The notes: generated by a model not told the origin, from the sequence alone. A stretch of DNA of 64,000 bases from Sutterella faecalis (GCF_006337085.1 NZ_CP040882.1:1984001-2048000), one strand, 5' to 3'; shown: positions 36,012 through 44,059, counted from the stretch's first letter. Made by a program: numbers and translations.

Positions 36012-36350
36012 ATGGAAACGACAGCTAAAGTTCGTGGCGTTCGCCTTTCCGCCCAGAAAGGTCGCCTCGTTGCTGACCTCATTCGCGGCCAGCAGGTGGG
36101 CAAGGCTCTCGCGATTCTGGAGTTCACCCAGAAGCGTGCAGCCGGCATCATCCGCAAGGCGCTCGAGAGTGCGATTGCCAACGCCGAGCACAATGATGGT
36201 GCTGACATCGATACGCTCTATGTGAAGACGATCCATGTGGAAAAGGCTGCTACGCTGCGCCGCTTCGGCGCCCGCGCCAAGGGCCGCGGTACGCGCATCA
36301 ACAAGCAGACGAGCCACATCTACATCACCGTCGGCGACGGCGAAAGCTAA
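36012..36350 (+). CDS. rplV: 50S ribosomal protein L22
   Basis: Tunnel protein whose beta-hairpin faces the nascent chain and macrolides; 112 residues, against 110. The hairpin region LRRFGARAKGRGTRINKQTSH is wild type, with no deletion of the macrolide-resistance kind. Abuts rpsS. Confidence 0.97.
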   Translation: METTAKVRGVRLSAQKGRLVADLIRGQQVGKALAILEFTQKRAAGIIRKALESAIANAEHNDGADIDTLYVKTIHVEKAATLRRFGARAKGRGTRINKQTSHIYITVGDGES

Positions 36351-36367
36351 GAAACAGGTGAATTACC

Positions 36368-37153
36368 ATGGGTCAGAAAATTAATCCCACCGGCTTCCGC
36401 CTCCCGGTTACGCGCAACTGGACGTCGCGTTGGTACGCGAGCGGCCGCGATTACCCGAGCACTCTCCAGGAAGATCTGAAGGTTCGCGCCTTCCTCCTGA
36501 AGAAGCTCCGCAATGCGTCCGTCGCCCGCGTTCTCATCGAACGTCCGGCCAACAATGCGCGCATCACGATCTTCACGGCTCGTCCGGGCATCGTGATTGG
36601 CAAGCAGGGCGCTGATATTGAAGCTCTTAAGGCTGAAGTTCAGAAGATGATGGGCGTGCCTGTTCACGTCAACATCGAAGAAGTTCGCCGTCCGGAACTT
36701 GACGCTCAGCTCATCGCTGACGGCATCACGCAGCAGCTCGAAAAGCGCGTGATGTTCCGCCGCGCGATGAAGCGCGCCATGCAGAATGCCATGCGCCTCG
36801 GCGCTCTCGGCATCAAGGTGCAGTCTTCCGGCCGTCTCAACGGTGCAGACATTGCCCGTGACGAGTGGTACCGTGAAGGCCGCGTGCCTCTGCAGACGCT
36901 TCGCGCCAACATCGACTACGCCACGAGTGAAGCTCACACGACGTACGGTGTTGTCGGCGTCAAGGTTTGGGTCTACAAGGGAGACAACTTCGGCGCGGAA
37001 GAACCCGCTGAAGCTCAGGCTCCGCGCGAAGACCGCCGCGGCCGCCGCTCGGATCGCAACGGCAAGCCCGGTGCGCGCCGCAACAACGGCCGTCGCAACG
37101 ATATGAAGCAGGACCGCGCTCCCCGCAAGCCGGCTGCTAAGGACGGAGAATAA
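36368..37153 (+). CDS. rpsC: 30S ribosomal protein S3 with basic C-terminal tail
   Basis: mRNA-entry protein with helicase activity, KH domain (IVIGKQGADIEAL) and C-terminal domain. Length is 261 residues, against 233. The extra part is a tail after about residue 215 rich in Arg, Asn, Lys and Pro (APREDRRGRRSDRN onward), likely unstructured and RNA-binding. Tails of this kind occur in other betaproteobacteria. rplP follows after 2 nt. Confidence 0.96.
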   Translation: MGQKINPTGFRLPVTRNWTSRWYASGRDYPSTLQEDLKVRAFLLKKLRNASVARVLIERPANNARITIFTARPGIVIGKQGADIEALKAEVQKMMGVPVHVNIEEVRRPELDAQLIADGITQQLEKRVMFRRAMKRAMQNAMRLGALGIKVQSSGRLNGADIARDEWYREGRVPLQTLRANIDYATSEAHTTYGVVGVKVWVYKGDNFGAEEPAEAQAPREDRRGRRSDRNGKPGARRNNGRRNDMKQDRAPRKPAAKDGE

Positions 37154-37155
37154 CG

Positions 37156-37572
37156 ATGCTGCAGCCTAATCGTCGCAAGTACCGCAAGGATCAGAAGGGT
37201 CGTAACTACGGCCTCGCCACCCGCGGTGCGAACGTTTCCTTCGGTGAGTTTGGTCTGAAGACGCTTGAGCGTGGTCGTATCACGGCCCGCCAGATCGAAG
37301 CCGCGCGCCGTGCCATTACGCGCCACATCAAGCGCGGCGGCCGCGTCTGGATCCGCATCTTCCCGGACAAGCCCATTTCCTCGAAGCCTGCCGAAGTCCG
37401 TATGGGTAACGGTAAGGGCAATCCTGAATACTGGGTTGCGCTGGTCCAGCCGGGCCGCGTGCTCTACGAAATGGACGGCGTGGAAGAGTCGCTCGCCCGC
37501 GAAGCCTTCGCGCTCGCAGCTGCCAAGCTGCCCGTGAAGACCACGTTCGTTGTCCGCCAGGTCGGCATGTAA
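37156..37572 (+). CDS. rplP: 50S ribosomal protein L16
   Basis: Helps position A-site tRNA near the peptidyl transferase centre; 138 residues, against 136. Starts MLQPNRRKYRKDQKGRN and contains KPAEVRMGNGKGNPEYWVA. An arginine that is hydroxylated in E. coli lies in this last region. Start is 2 nt after rpsC, so translation is coupled. Confidence 0.97.
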   Translation: MLQPNRRKYRKDQKGRNYGLATRGANVSFGEFGLKTLERGRITARQIEAARRAITRHIKRGGRVWIRIFPDKPISSKPAEVRMGNGKGNPEYWVALVQPGRVLYEMDGVEESLAREAFALAAAKLPVKTTFVVRQVGM

Positions 37573-37590
37573 TTACAAGGAGACACGGAC

Positions 37591-37785
37591 ATGAACGCTA
37601 AGGAACTGCGTGCCAAGAGTGAGACCGAGCTCAAGCAGGAACTGCAGGAACTTCTGAAGACGCACTTCAAGCTGCGTATGCAGAAGGCCACCCAGCAGCT
37701 GCAGAACACGGCTTCGCTGCGTCAGACGCGTCGCGACATCGCGCGCGTTCGCACTATCCTCACCCAGAAGGCGACCACGAAATGA
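37591..37785 (+). CDS. rpmC: 50S ribosomal protein L29
   Basis: Two-helix protein at the tunnel exit; 64 residues, against 63. Pattern MNAKELRAKSETELKQELQ and then RQTRRDIARVRTIL is standard. AAGGAG precedes the ATG, and the gene overlaps rpsQ by 4 nt. Confidence 0.96.
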   Translation: MNAKELRAKSETELKQELQELLKTHFKLRMQKATQQLQNTASLRQTRRDIARVRTILTQKATTK

Positions 37786-38051
37786 CCGAACAGACGAAGG
37801 AATCGCTCACCCGCACTCTCATCGGTGTGGTCACGAGCAACAAGATGGACAAGACGGTCACCGTTCTTGTCGAGCGCAAGGTCAAGCACCCGCTCTACGG
37901 CAAGTATGTCGTTAAGAGCAAGAAGTACCACGCGCACGATGAGCTCGCCTGCGGCGAGGGCGATCGTGTCGAGATTGAGGAAGTCCGCCCCGTCTCCAAG
38001 ACTGTGTCTTGGAACGTGACGAAGATCCTCACGAAGGCCGAAGTCCTCTAA
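37782..38051 (+). CDS. rpsQ: 30S ribosomal protein S17
   Basis: OB-fold 16S rRNA-binding protein; 89 residues, against 84. Contains GVVTSNKMDKTVTVLVERKVKHPLYGK split by no insertions. Last gene of the S10 operon, overlapping rpmC by 4 nt. The next gene is 241 nt away, across the spc promoter. Confidence 0.97.
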   Translation: MTEQTKESLTRTLIGVVTSNKMDKTVTVLVERKVKHPLYGKYVVKSKKYHAHDELACGEGDRVEIEEVRPVSKTVSWNVTKILTKAEVL

Positions 38052-38062
38052 GAAAGTCGAGC

Positions 38063-38082
38063 GGGGTGAAAAAAATCACCCC
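38063..38082 (+). terminator. Hairpin after rpsQ
   Basis: GGGGTGA (38063-38069) paired with TCACCCC (38076-38082) with a loop of six As, starting 12 nt after the rpsQ stop. No T-run, so any termination would be weak. It could reduce read-through into the spc promoter. Confidence 0.5.
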
Positions 38083-38089
38083 ACATCGC

Positions 38090-38119
38090 TTGCAAAGTAA
38101 CTGAACGTTCAGTTATATT
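38090..38119 (+). promoter_or_regulatory. spc operon promoter with embedded 18-bp palindrome
   Basis: -35 TTGCAA (38090-38095), 17-bp spacer, -10 TTATAT (38113-38118), or TATATT at 18 bp. A perfect palindrome, TAACTGAACGTTCAGTTA (38098-38115), fills the spacer and enters the -10. Such a site would suit a TetR-type or other dimeric repressor. The position matches the E. coli spc promoter between rpsQ and rplN, which has no such palindrome that I know of. Confidence 0.8.
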
Positions 38120-38129
38120 TGCACCCCGT

Positions 38130-38163
38130 CGCCCGGATGCCACTTCTGGTGGGATTCCGGGCG
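38130..38163 (+). promoter_or_regulatory. Hairpin in the spc leader
   Basis: CGCCCGGA (38130-38137) pairs with TCCGGGCG (38156-38163) around an inner CCAC/GTGG stem with a UUCU loop. It begins a few nt after the expected start of transcription. The remaining 129 nt to rplN contain only short repeats and no gene. Function unknown; a 5' stabilising or regulatory hairpin is possible. Confidence 0.5.
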
Positions 38164-38292
38164 ATGCATTTCTTAGTCCGTCGTCCGCACATGCCATTTG
38201 CTGCATGACTCGCGCGGATGATCGGACCTCATCCCCGCCATACGGGGCCAATACTGTCCGCGTATGCGGAATAAGTTGGGAATTTTTCAGTA

Positions 38293-38661
38293 ATGATTCA
38301 GATGCAAAGCCGACTGGACGTCGCCGATAACACCGGTGCGCGTTCGGTCATGTGTATCAAGGTGTTGGGCGGTTCCAAGCGCCGCTACGCCAACATCGGT
38401 GACGTCATCAAGGTGACGGTCAAGGAAGCTGCTCCGCGCGGCCGCGTGAAGAAGGGCGAGGTCTACAACGCTGTTGTGGTCCGTACCGCTCACGGCGTTC
38501 GTCGTCCGGACGGTTCCAAGATCGCCTTTGACGGCAATGCCGCCGTTCTCCTCAACAGCAAGCTCGAGCCGATCGGCACCCGTATCTTCGGGCCGGTGAC
38601 CCGTGAACTGCGTACCGAGCAGTTCATGAAGATCGTGTCGCTCGCTCCTGAAGTCATCTAA
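38293..38661 (+). CDS. rplN: 50S ribosomal protein L14
   Basis: Subunit-interface protein and RsfS silencing target; 122 residues, against 123. Starts MIQMQSRLDVADNTGARSVMC. First gene of the spc operon; there is no strong Shine-Dalgarno before its ATG. rplX follows after 13 nt. Confidence 0.97.
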   Translation: MIQMQSRLDVADNTGARSVMCIKVLGGSKRRYANIGDVIKVTVKEAAPRGRVKKGEVYNAVVVRTAHGVRRPDGSKIAFDGNAAVLLNSKLEPIGTRIFGPVTRELRTEQFMKIVSLAPEVI

Positions 38662-38674
38662 TTGAGGAGAGAAA

Positions 38675-38998
38675 ATGCAGCGCATTCGTAAAGGCGACCA
38701 GGTTGTGGTCATCGCCGGCCGCGACCGCGGCACCAAGGGCACGGTTCTCGCCCGCGTTGACGACCGCCACGTTCTCGTGGAAGGCGTCAATGTCGTGAAG
38801 AAGGCCGTCCGCCCGAATCCGACCCTCGGCATCGAGGGCGGCATCGTCGACAAGACCCTCCCGATCGATCAGTCCAACGTTATGCTGGTCAATCCGGAAA
38901 CGGGCAAGGGCGAACGCATCGGCTTCAAGGAAGTTGATGGCAAGAAGGTTCGCGTGTTCAAGTCCAATGGCGCCGTCGTCGGTGCCAAGGCCGAATGA
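38675..38998 (+). CDS. rplX: 50S ribosomal protein L24
   Basis: One of two assembly-initiator proteins of the large subunit; 107 residues, against 104. Contains the KOW motif (KGDQVVVIAGRDRGTKGTV). GAGGAGAG precedes the ATG. rplE follows after 8 nt. Confidence 0.96.
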   Translation: MQRIRKGDQVVVIAGRDRGTKGTVLARVDDRHVLVEGVNVVKKAVRPNPTLGIEGGIVDKTLPIDQSNVMLVNPETGKGERIGFKEVDGKKVRVFKSNGAVVGAKAE

Positions 38999-39006
38999 GG
39001 GTACCC

Positions 39007-39546
39007 ATGTCGCGTTTCAGCTCCCTTTATCACGACACCATTGTCCCCGAACTCATGAAGAAGTTCGGCTACAAGACTGTCATGCAGGTTCCGCGCATCA
39101 CCAAGATCACGCTCAACATGGGCGTTGGTGAAGCCGTTAACGACAAGAAGAACATCGAATTCGCCGTCGGCGACATGACCAAGATCGCCGGCCAGAAGCC
39201 GATGGTCACCCGCACCCGCAAGGCTATCGCGAACTTCAAGATCCGCGAAAACATGCCGATCGGCTGCATGGTCACCCTCCGTGGCGAACGCATGTACGAC
39301 TTCCTTGATCGTCTCGTTACGATCGCCTTCCCGCGCGTCCGCGACTTCCGCGGCGTGTCTGGTCGTGCTTTTGACGGCCGCGGCAACTACAACATCGGCC
39401 TCAAGGAACAGATCATCTTCCCGGAAATCGAATACGACAAGATCGATTCGATCCGCGGCATGAACATCTCCATCACCACGACGGCTAAGACCGACGAAGA
39501 AGCCAAGGCTCTCCTCGCTGGTTTCAGCTTCCCGTTCCGCAACTGA
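39007..39546 (+). CDS. rplE: 50S ribosomal protein L5
   Basis: 5S rRNA-binding protein in the central protuberance; 179 residues, same as E. coli when started at the ATG at 39007 with GAGGGT upstream. An upstream ATG at 38995, overlapping rplX, would add four residues. Motifs NMGVGEAVNDKK and RDFRGVSGRAFDGRGNY are standard. Confidence 0.97.
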   Translation: MSRFSSLYHDTIVPELMKKFGYKTVMQVPRITKITLNMGVGEAVNDKKNIEFAVGDMTKIAGQKPMVTRTRKAIANFKIRENMPIGCMVTLRGERMYDFLDRLVTIAFPRVRDFRGVSGRAFDGRGNYNIGLKEQIIFPEIEYDKIDSIRGMNISITTTAKTDEEAKALLAGFSFPFRN

Positions 39547-39558
39547 GGTTGACGCAAA

Positions 39559-39864
39559 ATGGCAAAACTTGCTCTCATTAACCGCGAAGCCAAGCGCCGC
39601 GCGACGGTCGCTAAGTTCGCGGCCAAGCGCGCCGCCCTCAAGGCGATCATCAACGACGCTACCCGCTCGATGGATGAACGTCTCGAAGCCCGCGCACAGC
39701 TCGAAGCGCTGCCGCGCAACGCTTCCCCGGTCCGTCTGCGCAACCGTTGCGCGATTACCGGTCGTCCCCGTGGCAATTTCCGTAAGTTCGGTCTTTGCCG
39801 TGAAATGATTCGTGACGCCGCCATGCGCGGTGACATCCCCGGCCTCCAGAAGGCCAGCTGGTAA
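39559..39864 (+). CDS. rpsN: 30S ribosomal protein S14 (zinc-free long form)
   Basis: 30S head protein; 101 residues, the E. coli length. This is the long form without the paired CxxC zinc ligands: only two cysteines remain, in RNRCAITGRPRG and GLCREM. So it is not the zinc-dependent form. Followed by rpsH after 16 nt. Confidence 0.97.
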   Translation: MAKLALINREAKRRATVAKFAAKRAALKAIINDATRSMDERLEARAQLEALPRNASPVRLRNRCAITGRPRGNFRKFGLCREMIRDAAMRGDIPGLQKASW

Positions 39865-39880
39865 GCGAGGAGATTGCGAA

Positions 39881-40276
39881 ATGAGTATGAGTGATCCGAT
39901 CGCCGACATGCTGACCCGCATCCGCAACGGTCAGATGGTCGACAAGGCCGCGGTGGTTATGCCTTCCTCCAAGCTGAAGGTTGCCATCGCCAAGGTCCTC
40001 AAGGAAGAAGGCTACATCGAAAACTACGAAGTGGCGGCTAACAACGGCAAGAACGAGCTCAACGTTACGCTCAAGTACTATGCCGGCCGTCCGGTTATCG
40101 AACGCCTCGAGCGCGTGTCCCGTCCGGGCCTGCGCATTTACAAGAACCACGACAGCATCCCCCAGGTGATGAACGGTCTCGGCATCGCGATCGTTTCGAC
40201 CCCGAAGGGCGTGATGACCGATCGCGCTGCCCGCGCGGCCGGCGTCGGCGGCGAAGTTATCTGCTACGTCGCCTAA
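39881..40276 (+). CDS. rpsH: 30S ribosomal protein S8
   Basis: Central-domain 16S rRNA-binding protein and, in E. coli, translational repressor of the spc operon through a site near rplE. Length is 131 residues, against 130. AGGAG lies 8 nt before the ATG at 39881; a second ATG two codons on is possible. The RNA-binding end STPKGVMTDRAARAAGVGGEV is intact. Confidence 0.97.
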   Translation: MSMSDPIADMLTRIRNGQMVDKAAVVMPSSKLKVAIAKVLKEEGYIENYEVAANNGKNELNVTLKYYAGRPVIERLERVSRPGLRIYKNHDSIPQVMNGLGIAIVSTPKGVMTDRAARAAGVGGEVICYVA

Positions 40277-40291
40277 CCCGAGGAGTGTGAA

Positions 40292-40825
40292 ATGAGTCGT
40301 ATCGCTAAGATCCCCGTCACCATCGCCAAGGGCGTGACCGTTACGCTCACCCCCGAATATGTGACCGTCAAGGGTCCCGTGGGCGAAGTGAAGATGCACG
40401 TCCTGCCGCTCGTCAAGGTTACCGAAGCTGAGGGCCACCTCCACTTCGAACAGCTCGATGAGTCCCGTGAGTCCAACGCCAACGTCGGCACGATGCGTGC
40501 CCTCGTCAATGACATGGTGAAGGGCTGCTCGGTCGGCTTCGAAAAGCGCCTCGCCCTCGTCGGCGTGGGCTATCGTGCCCAGGCTCAGGGTGACAAGCTC
40601 AATCTGTCGCTTGGCTTCTCGCATCCGGTTGTGCACCACATGCCCGCCGGCATCAAGGTTGAGACGCCCACCCCGACTGAAATCATCATCAAGGGTGCTG
40701 ACAAGCAGAAGGTTGGTCAGACGGCTGCTGAAGTTCGCGCTTATCGTTCCCCCGAACCCTATAAGGGAAAGGGTGTCCGTTATGCGAATGAGCATGTCGT
40801 GATCAAGGAAACCAAGAAGAAGTAA
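40292..40825 (+). CDS. rplF: 50S ribosomal protein L6
   Basis: Two-domain protein near the sarcin-ricin loop; 177 residues, same as E. coli. The C-terminal signature RSPEPYKGKGVRYANEHV is present. CGAGGAG precedes the ATG. rplR follows after 15 nt. Confidence 0.97.
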   Translation: MSRIAKIPVTIAKGVTVTLTPEYVTVKGPVGEVKMHVLPLVKVTEAEGHLHFEQLDESRESNANVGTMRALVNDMVKGCSVGFEKRLALVGVGYRAQAQGDKLNLSLGFSHPVVHHMPAGIKVETPTPTEIIIKGADKQKVGQTAAEVRAYRSPEPYKGKGVRYANEHVVIKETKKK

Positions 40826-40840
40826 TTCGGACGTTAGAAG

Positions 40841-41209
40841 ATGATCAACAAGAAACAAAGCCGCCTGCGTCGCGCCCGCGCCACGCGCGCCCGCATTCTG
40901 CTGCAGAAGGTCGATCGCCTGACGGTCCATCGTACCAATCTGCACATCTACGCCAGCATCATTTCGGCCGACAATGGCCGCACGCTCTGCTCCGCCTCCA
41001 CGGTCGAGCCGGAAGTGCGCGCTCAGCTCGCCAACCAGACTGGCCGTGGCGGCAACGTCGCCGCTGCCAAGCTCGTTGGTGCTCGCATCGCCGAAAAGGC
41101 GAAGGCTGCCGGTATTGAAACCTGCGCCTTCGATCGCTCTGGCTACCGTTACCACGGCCGTGTCGCCGCGCTTGCTGAAGCTGCGCGCGAAGCCGGCCTC
41201 AAGTTCTAA
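40841..41209 (+). CDS. rplR: 50S ribosomal protein L18
   Basis: 5S rRNA-binding protein; 122 residues, against 117. The N-terminus is basic (INKKQSRLRRARATRARI) and the end FDRSGYRYHGRVAALAEAAR is typical. The ATG has only AGAAG upstream. rpsE begins 14 nt after the stop. Confidence 0.96.
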   Translation: MINKKQSRLRRARATRARILLQKVDRLTVHRTNLHIYASIISADNGRTLCSASTVEPEVRAQLANQTGRGGNVAAAKLVGARIAEKAKAAGIETCAFDRSGYRYHGRVAALAEAAREAGLKF

Positions 41210-41223
41210 CCGAGGTGCTGGCA

Positions 41224-41742
41224 ATGGCTAAGGTTCAAGGTAAAAACGCGGTCGAAGAACAGGACGACGGCCTGCGTGAAAAGATGATCGCGGTCAACCG
41301 CGTCAGCAAGACCGTCAAGGGCGGCCGTATTCTCGCTTTCGCGGCGCTCACGGTTGTGGGCGACGGCGACGGCTCCATCGGCATGGGCACGGGCAAGTCC
41401 CGCGAAGTGCCGCAGTCCGTTACGAAGGCCATGGAACGCGCTCGTCACACGATGAAGCGCGTCCCGCTCAAGAACGGCACGCTGCATCACGCCGTTGAAG
41501 GCCGTCATGGCGCCTCCCGCGTCATCATGATGCCGGCTCCGGAAGGTTCCGGCGTCATCGCCGGCGGCCCGATGCGCGCCGTCTGCGACGCTGTCGGCAT
41601 CCGCAACGTTGTTGCGAAGGCCTACGGCTCGACCAATCCGTACAACCTCGTCCGTGCGACGCTCAACGCCCTCGAAAACCTCCGCTCGCCCGCTGAAATC
41701 GCGGCCAAGCGCGGTAAGACGGTCGAAGAGCTGCTCGGCTAA
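41224..41742 (+). CDS. rpsE: 30S ribosomal protein S5
   Basis: Translation-fidelity protein at the mRNA entry; 172 residues, against 167. The ATG at 41224 has GAGG upstream. The loop that mutates to spectinomycin resistance in E. coli (VNRVSKTVKGGR) is wild type. rpmD follows after 15 nt. Confidence 0.97.
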   Translation: MAKVQGKNAVEEQDDGLREKMIAVNRVSKTVKGGRILAFAALTVVGDGDGSIGMGTGKSREVPQSVTKAMERARHTMKRVPLKNGTLHHAVEGRHGASRVIMMPAPEGSGVIAGGPMRAVCDAVGIRNVVAKAYGSTNPYNLVRATLNALENLRSPAEIAAKRGKTVEELLG

Positions 41743-41757
41743 TCCGGAGTCCAAGAC

Positions 41758-41940
41758 ATGTCCGAAAAGAAGACCATCAAGGTCACTCTGGTGAAGAGCC
41801 CGATCGGGACGAACGCGGATCACCGCGCCACCGTTCTCGGTCTCGGCCTCAAGAAGATCGGCCAGACGCGCGAGCTCGAAGATACGCCCGCCGTTCGCGG
41901 CATGATCACCAAGGTTGCGTACCTCGTGCGCGCTGAATGA
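41758..41940 (+). CDS. rpmD: 50S ribosomal protein L30
   Basis: Small beta-alpha-beta protein; 60 residues, against 59. Contains KVTLVKSPIGTNADHRATVLGLGLKK split over the first half, standard for the family. CGGAG precedes the ATG. rplO follows after 18 nt. Confidence 0.95.
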   Translation: MSEKKTIKVTLVKSPIGTNADHRATVLGLGLKKIGQTRELEDTPAVRGMITKVAYLVRAE

Positions 41941-41958
41941 TCCGAAGGATGACCCAAA

Positions 41959-42393
41959 ATGCGTTTGAATACCATCAAGCCCGCTGAGGGCTCGAAGCAC
42001 GCTCACCATCGCGTTGGCCGTGGTGTCGGCTCCGGTTGGGGCAAGACCGCGGGTCGCGGTCACAAGGGCCAGAAGTCGCGTGCCGGCGGCTTCCACAAGG
42101 TCGGTTTCGAAGGCGGCCAGATGCCGATGTATCGCCGCCTCCCGAAGCGCGGCTTCACGTCCCTCTCCCGCAAGTTCGTCGAAGTGGTTCGCCTCTCCGA
42201 TCTCGAACGTCTCGGTGTCGATGAAATCGATCTGCTCGTCCTTAAGGAAGCCGGCGTTGTTTCGACGCTTGCCAAGGACGCTCGCGTGATCCTGTCGGGC
42301 GCCATCACCCGCAAGGTGACGGTGCGCGGCCTCGGCGTGACGAAGGGTGCCCGCGCTGCCATCGAGGCGGCCGGCGGCTCCGTCGCAGAGTAA
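41959..42393 (+). CDS. rplO: 50S ribosomal protein L15
   Basis: Large-subunit assembly protein; 144 residues, same as E. coli. The Gly/Arg-rich N-terminus (RVGRGVGSGWGKTAGRGHKGQ) and the globular C-terminal half are complete. secY follows after 25 nt. Confidence 0.96.
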   Translation: MRLNTIKPAEGSKHAHHRVGRGVGSGWGKTAGRGHKGQKSRAGGFHKVGFEGGQMPMYRRLPKRGFTSLSRKFVEVVRLSDLERLGVDEIDLLVLKEAGVVSTLAKDARVILSGAITRKVTVRGLGVTKGARAAIEAAGGSVAE

Positions 42394-42418
42394 GAGACAA
42401 ACTGCAAGAGGATAGGAC

Positions 42419-43744
42419 GTGGCGAATAGCCCCAGCTCAAAGCAGCAGTCAGGCCTCAGCAAGTACGGCGACCTTAAGGGTCGCCTGATCTTCCTGGCGC
42501 TTGCACTCGTTGTATACCGTATCGGCGCTCATGTGCCGGTTCCCGGTATTGATCCCGATATGCTCCAGCAGCTGTTCAATCAGCAGCAGGGCGGCATTCT
42601 CGGGCTGTTCAACATGTTCTCCGGCGGTGCTCTCTCGCGCTTTTCCGTCTTCGCGCTCGGCATCATGCCGTACATTTCAGCATCTATTATTTTTCAGATG
42701 CTGTCGTACGTGCTGCCGAGCCTGGAGGCGATCCGCAAAGAGGGTGAACAGGGCCGCAGAAAGATCACGCAGTACACCCGTTACGGGACGCTGCTGCTTG
42801 GTCTTTTCCAGGGCTTTGGCATCGCTGTAGCGCTCGAAACGCAGCCCGGGCTCGTTCTTGATCCCGGGTTCCTCTTCCGCATTACAACGACCGTTTCGCT
42901 TCTCACGGGCACCATGTTCCTCATGTGGCTCGGTGAGCAGATTACCGAACGCGGTCTCGGCAACGGCATTTCGATCATCATCTTCGCAGGTATTGTGGCC
43001 GGCCTTCCGAACGGCACGAGCGGACTCTTCCAGCTTGTGTCGACCGGTGCCATCAGTCCCCTTGCCGCGATTTTCGTGATCGCCATTGTTCTCGCCGTTA
43101 CTGCTTTCGTGGTCTTCGTTGAGCGCGGCCAGCGCCGCATCACGGTCAATTACGCCAAGCGTCAGATCGGCAACAAGATCTATGGCGGGCAGAGCTCGTA
43201 TCTGCCCCTCAAGATGAACATGTCGGGTGTTATTCCCCCGATCTTTGCTTCGTCGCTGATCCTCTTCCCGGCTACGCTGGCAGGTTGGTTTACCTCGGGC
43301 GACTCCACTCGCTGGATCCGCGACCTCGCGGCCGCGCTTTCGCCCGGACAGCCGCTTTACACGCTTCTCTACGCAGCGCTCATCATTTTCTTTGCCTTCT
43401 TCTACACGGCGTTGGTTTTCAACCCGAAGGAAACGGCTGAGAATCTGAAAAAGAGCGGTGCCTTCATTCCGGGCATTCGTCCGGGTGAGCAGACGGCGCG
43501 TTACATTGACCGCGTGCTCCTGCGTCTTACGCTCGGCGGTGCGGCTTATCTCGTCTTTGTGTGTCTCGTTCCTGAGTTCCTTAACCTCAAGTTCAACGTT
43601 CCCTTCTATTTCGGCGGTACTTCGCTGCTGATCGTTGTGGTTGTGACGATGGACTTCATGAGTCAGGTTCAGGCGTACATGATGACGCACCAGTACGAAA
43701 ATCTGCTGCGGAAAACCAATTTCCGCGGTCTCACCCGGAAGTGA
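42419..43744 (+). CDS. secY: SecY, protein translocase channel subunit
   Basis: Forms the channel for Sec-dependent export and membrane insertion, with SecE (gene at 15465) and SecG. Length is 441 residues, against 443, with ten transmembrane segments. Plug-region sequence GGALSRFSVFALGIMPYISA and the cytoplasmic loop ERGQRRITVNYAKRQ are conserved. The start is GTG with AGAGGAT and AGGA upstream. It ends the spc operon. Unlike many Burkholderiales, no infA follows. Confidence 0.97.
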   Translation: MANSPSSKQQSGLSKYGDLKGRLIFLALALVVYRIGAHVPVPGIDPDMLQQLFNQQQGGILGLFNMFSGGALSRFSVFALGIMPYISASIIFQMLSYVLPSLEAIRKEGEQGRRKITQYTRYGTLLLGLFQGFGIAVALETQPGLVLDPGFLFRITTTVSLLTGTMFLMWLGEQITERGLGNGISIIIFAGIVAGLPNGTSGLFQLVSTGAISPLAAIFVIAIVLAVTAFVVFVERGQRRITVNYAKRQIGNKIYGGQSSYLPLKMNMSGVIPPIFASSLILFPATLAGWFTSGDSTRWIRDLAAALSPGQPLYTLLYAALIIFFAFFYTALVFNPKETAENLKKSGAFIPGIRPGEQTARYIDRVLLRLTLGGAAYLVFVCLVPEFLNLKFNVPFYFGGTSLLIVVVVTMDFMSQVQAYMMTHQYENLLRKTNFRGLTRK

Positions 43745-43754
43745 TCCGCTTTCC

Positions 43755-43899
43755 GAAGTTCAGTCTCTGAACTTCTGGGTACGATCGCTTCCTGAGGCGG
43801 AAGAGACCAAAAAAGCTTTGAAAGGGCGGCTTATGCTGCCCTTTCAGGCTGAATGGAAAGCTCAACTTCCCACTGGCTATTCGGGTCAGCGGGAAGTTG
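43755..43899 (+). promoter_or_regulatory. Hairpin cluster in the 315-nt secY-rpmJ gap
   Basis: Three stems in a row: GAAGTTCAG with CTGAACTTC (43755-43775, perfect 9 bp, 3-nt loop), GAAAGGGCGGC with GCTGCCCTTTC (43820-43845, 11 bp with one wobble, loop TTAT), and CAACTTCCC with GGGAAGTTG (43863-43899, 9 bp plus an inner CTG/CAG). No T-runs follow. No gene is present in the gap, and infA was looked for and not found. The stems probably end or protect the spc transcript. Confidence 0.6.
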
Positions 43900-43968
43900 C
43901 TCGCTATAAAGCTTTCCTCCGCACAACCGTTAAAGAGGCAAATTTTTGAAGCCCGGGCCTCTATTCGG

Positions 43969-43997
43969 TTGCGCGTTTCCGTAATGTCGATTATTAT
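43969..43997 (+). promoter_or_regulatory. Promoter of the alpha operon
   Basis: -35 TTGCGC (43969-43974), 17-bp spacer, -10 TATTAT (43992-43997). GTCGA/TCGAC arms (43986-43990 and 43998-44002) flank the -10. A small hairpin, CAAGCT-CATC-AGCTTG (44030-44045), sits right before the rpmJ Shine-Dalgarno GGAG. Confidence 0.82.
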
Positions 43998-44059
43998 TCG
44001 ACGTTTCTGCCGTGTGGGCATCGAAATTCCAAGCTCATCAGCTTGTGGAGATTATTTAA

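Noticed and set aside
43745..44059. A hidden or diverged infA in the secY-rpmJ gap.
   Set aside because: No frame on either strand shows the S1/OB-fold pattern of IF-1 or a 70-codon open length with a start signal on the plus strand.
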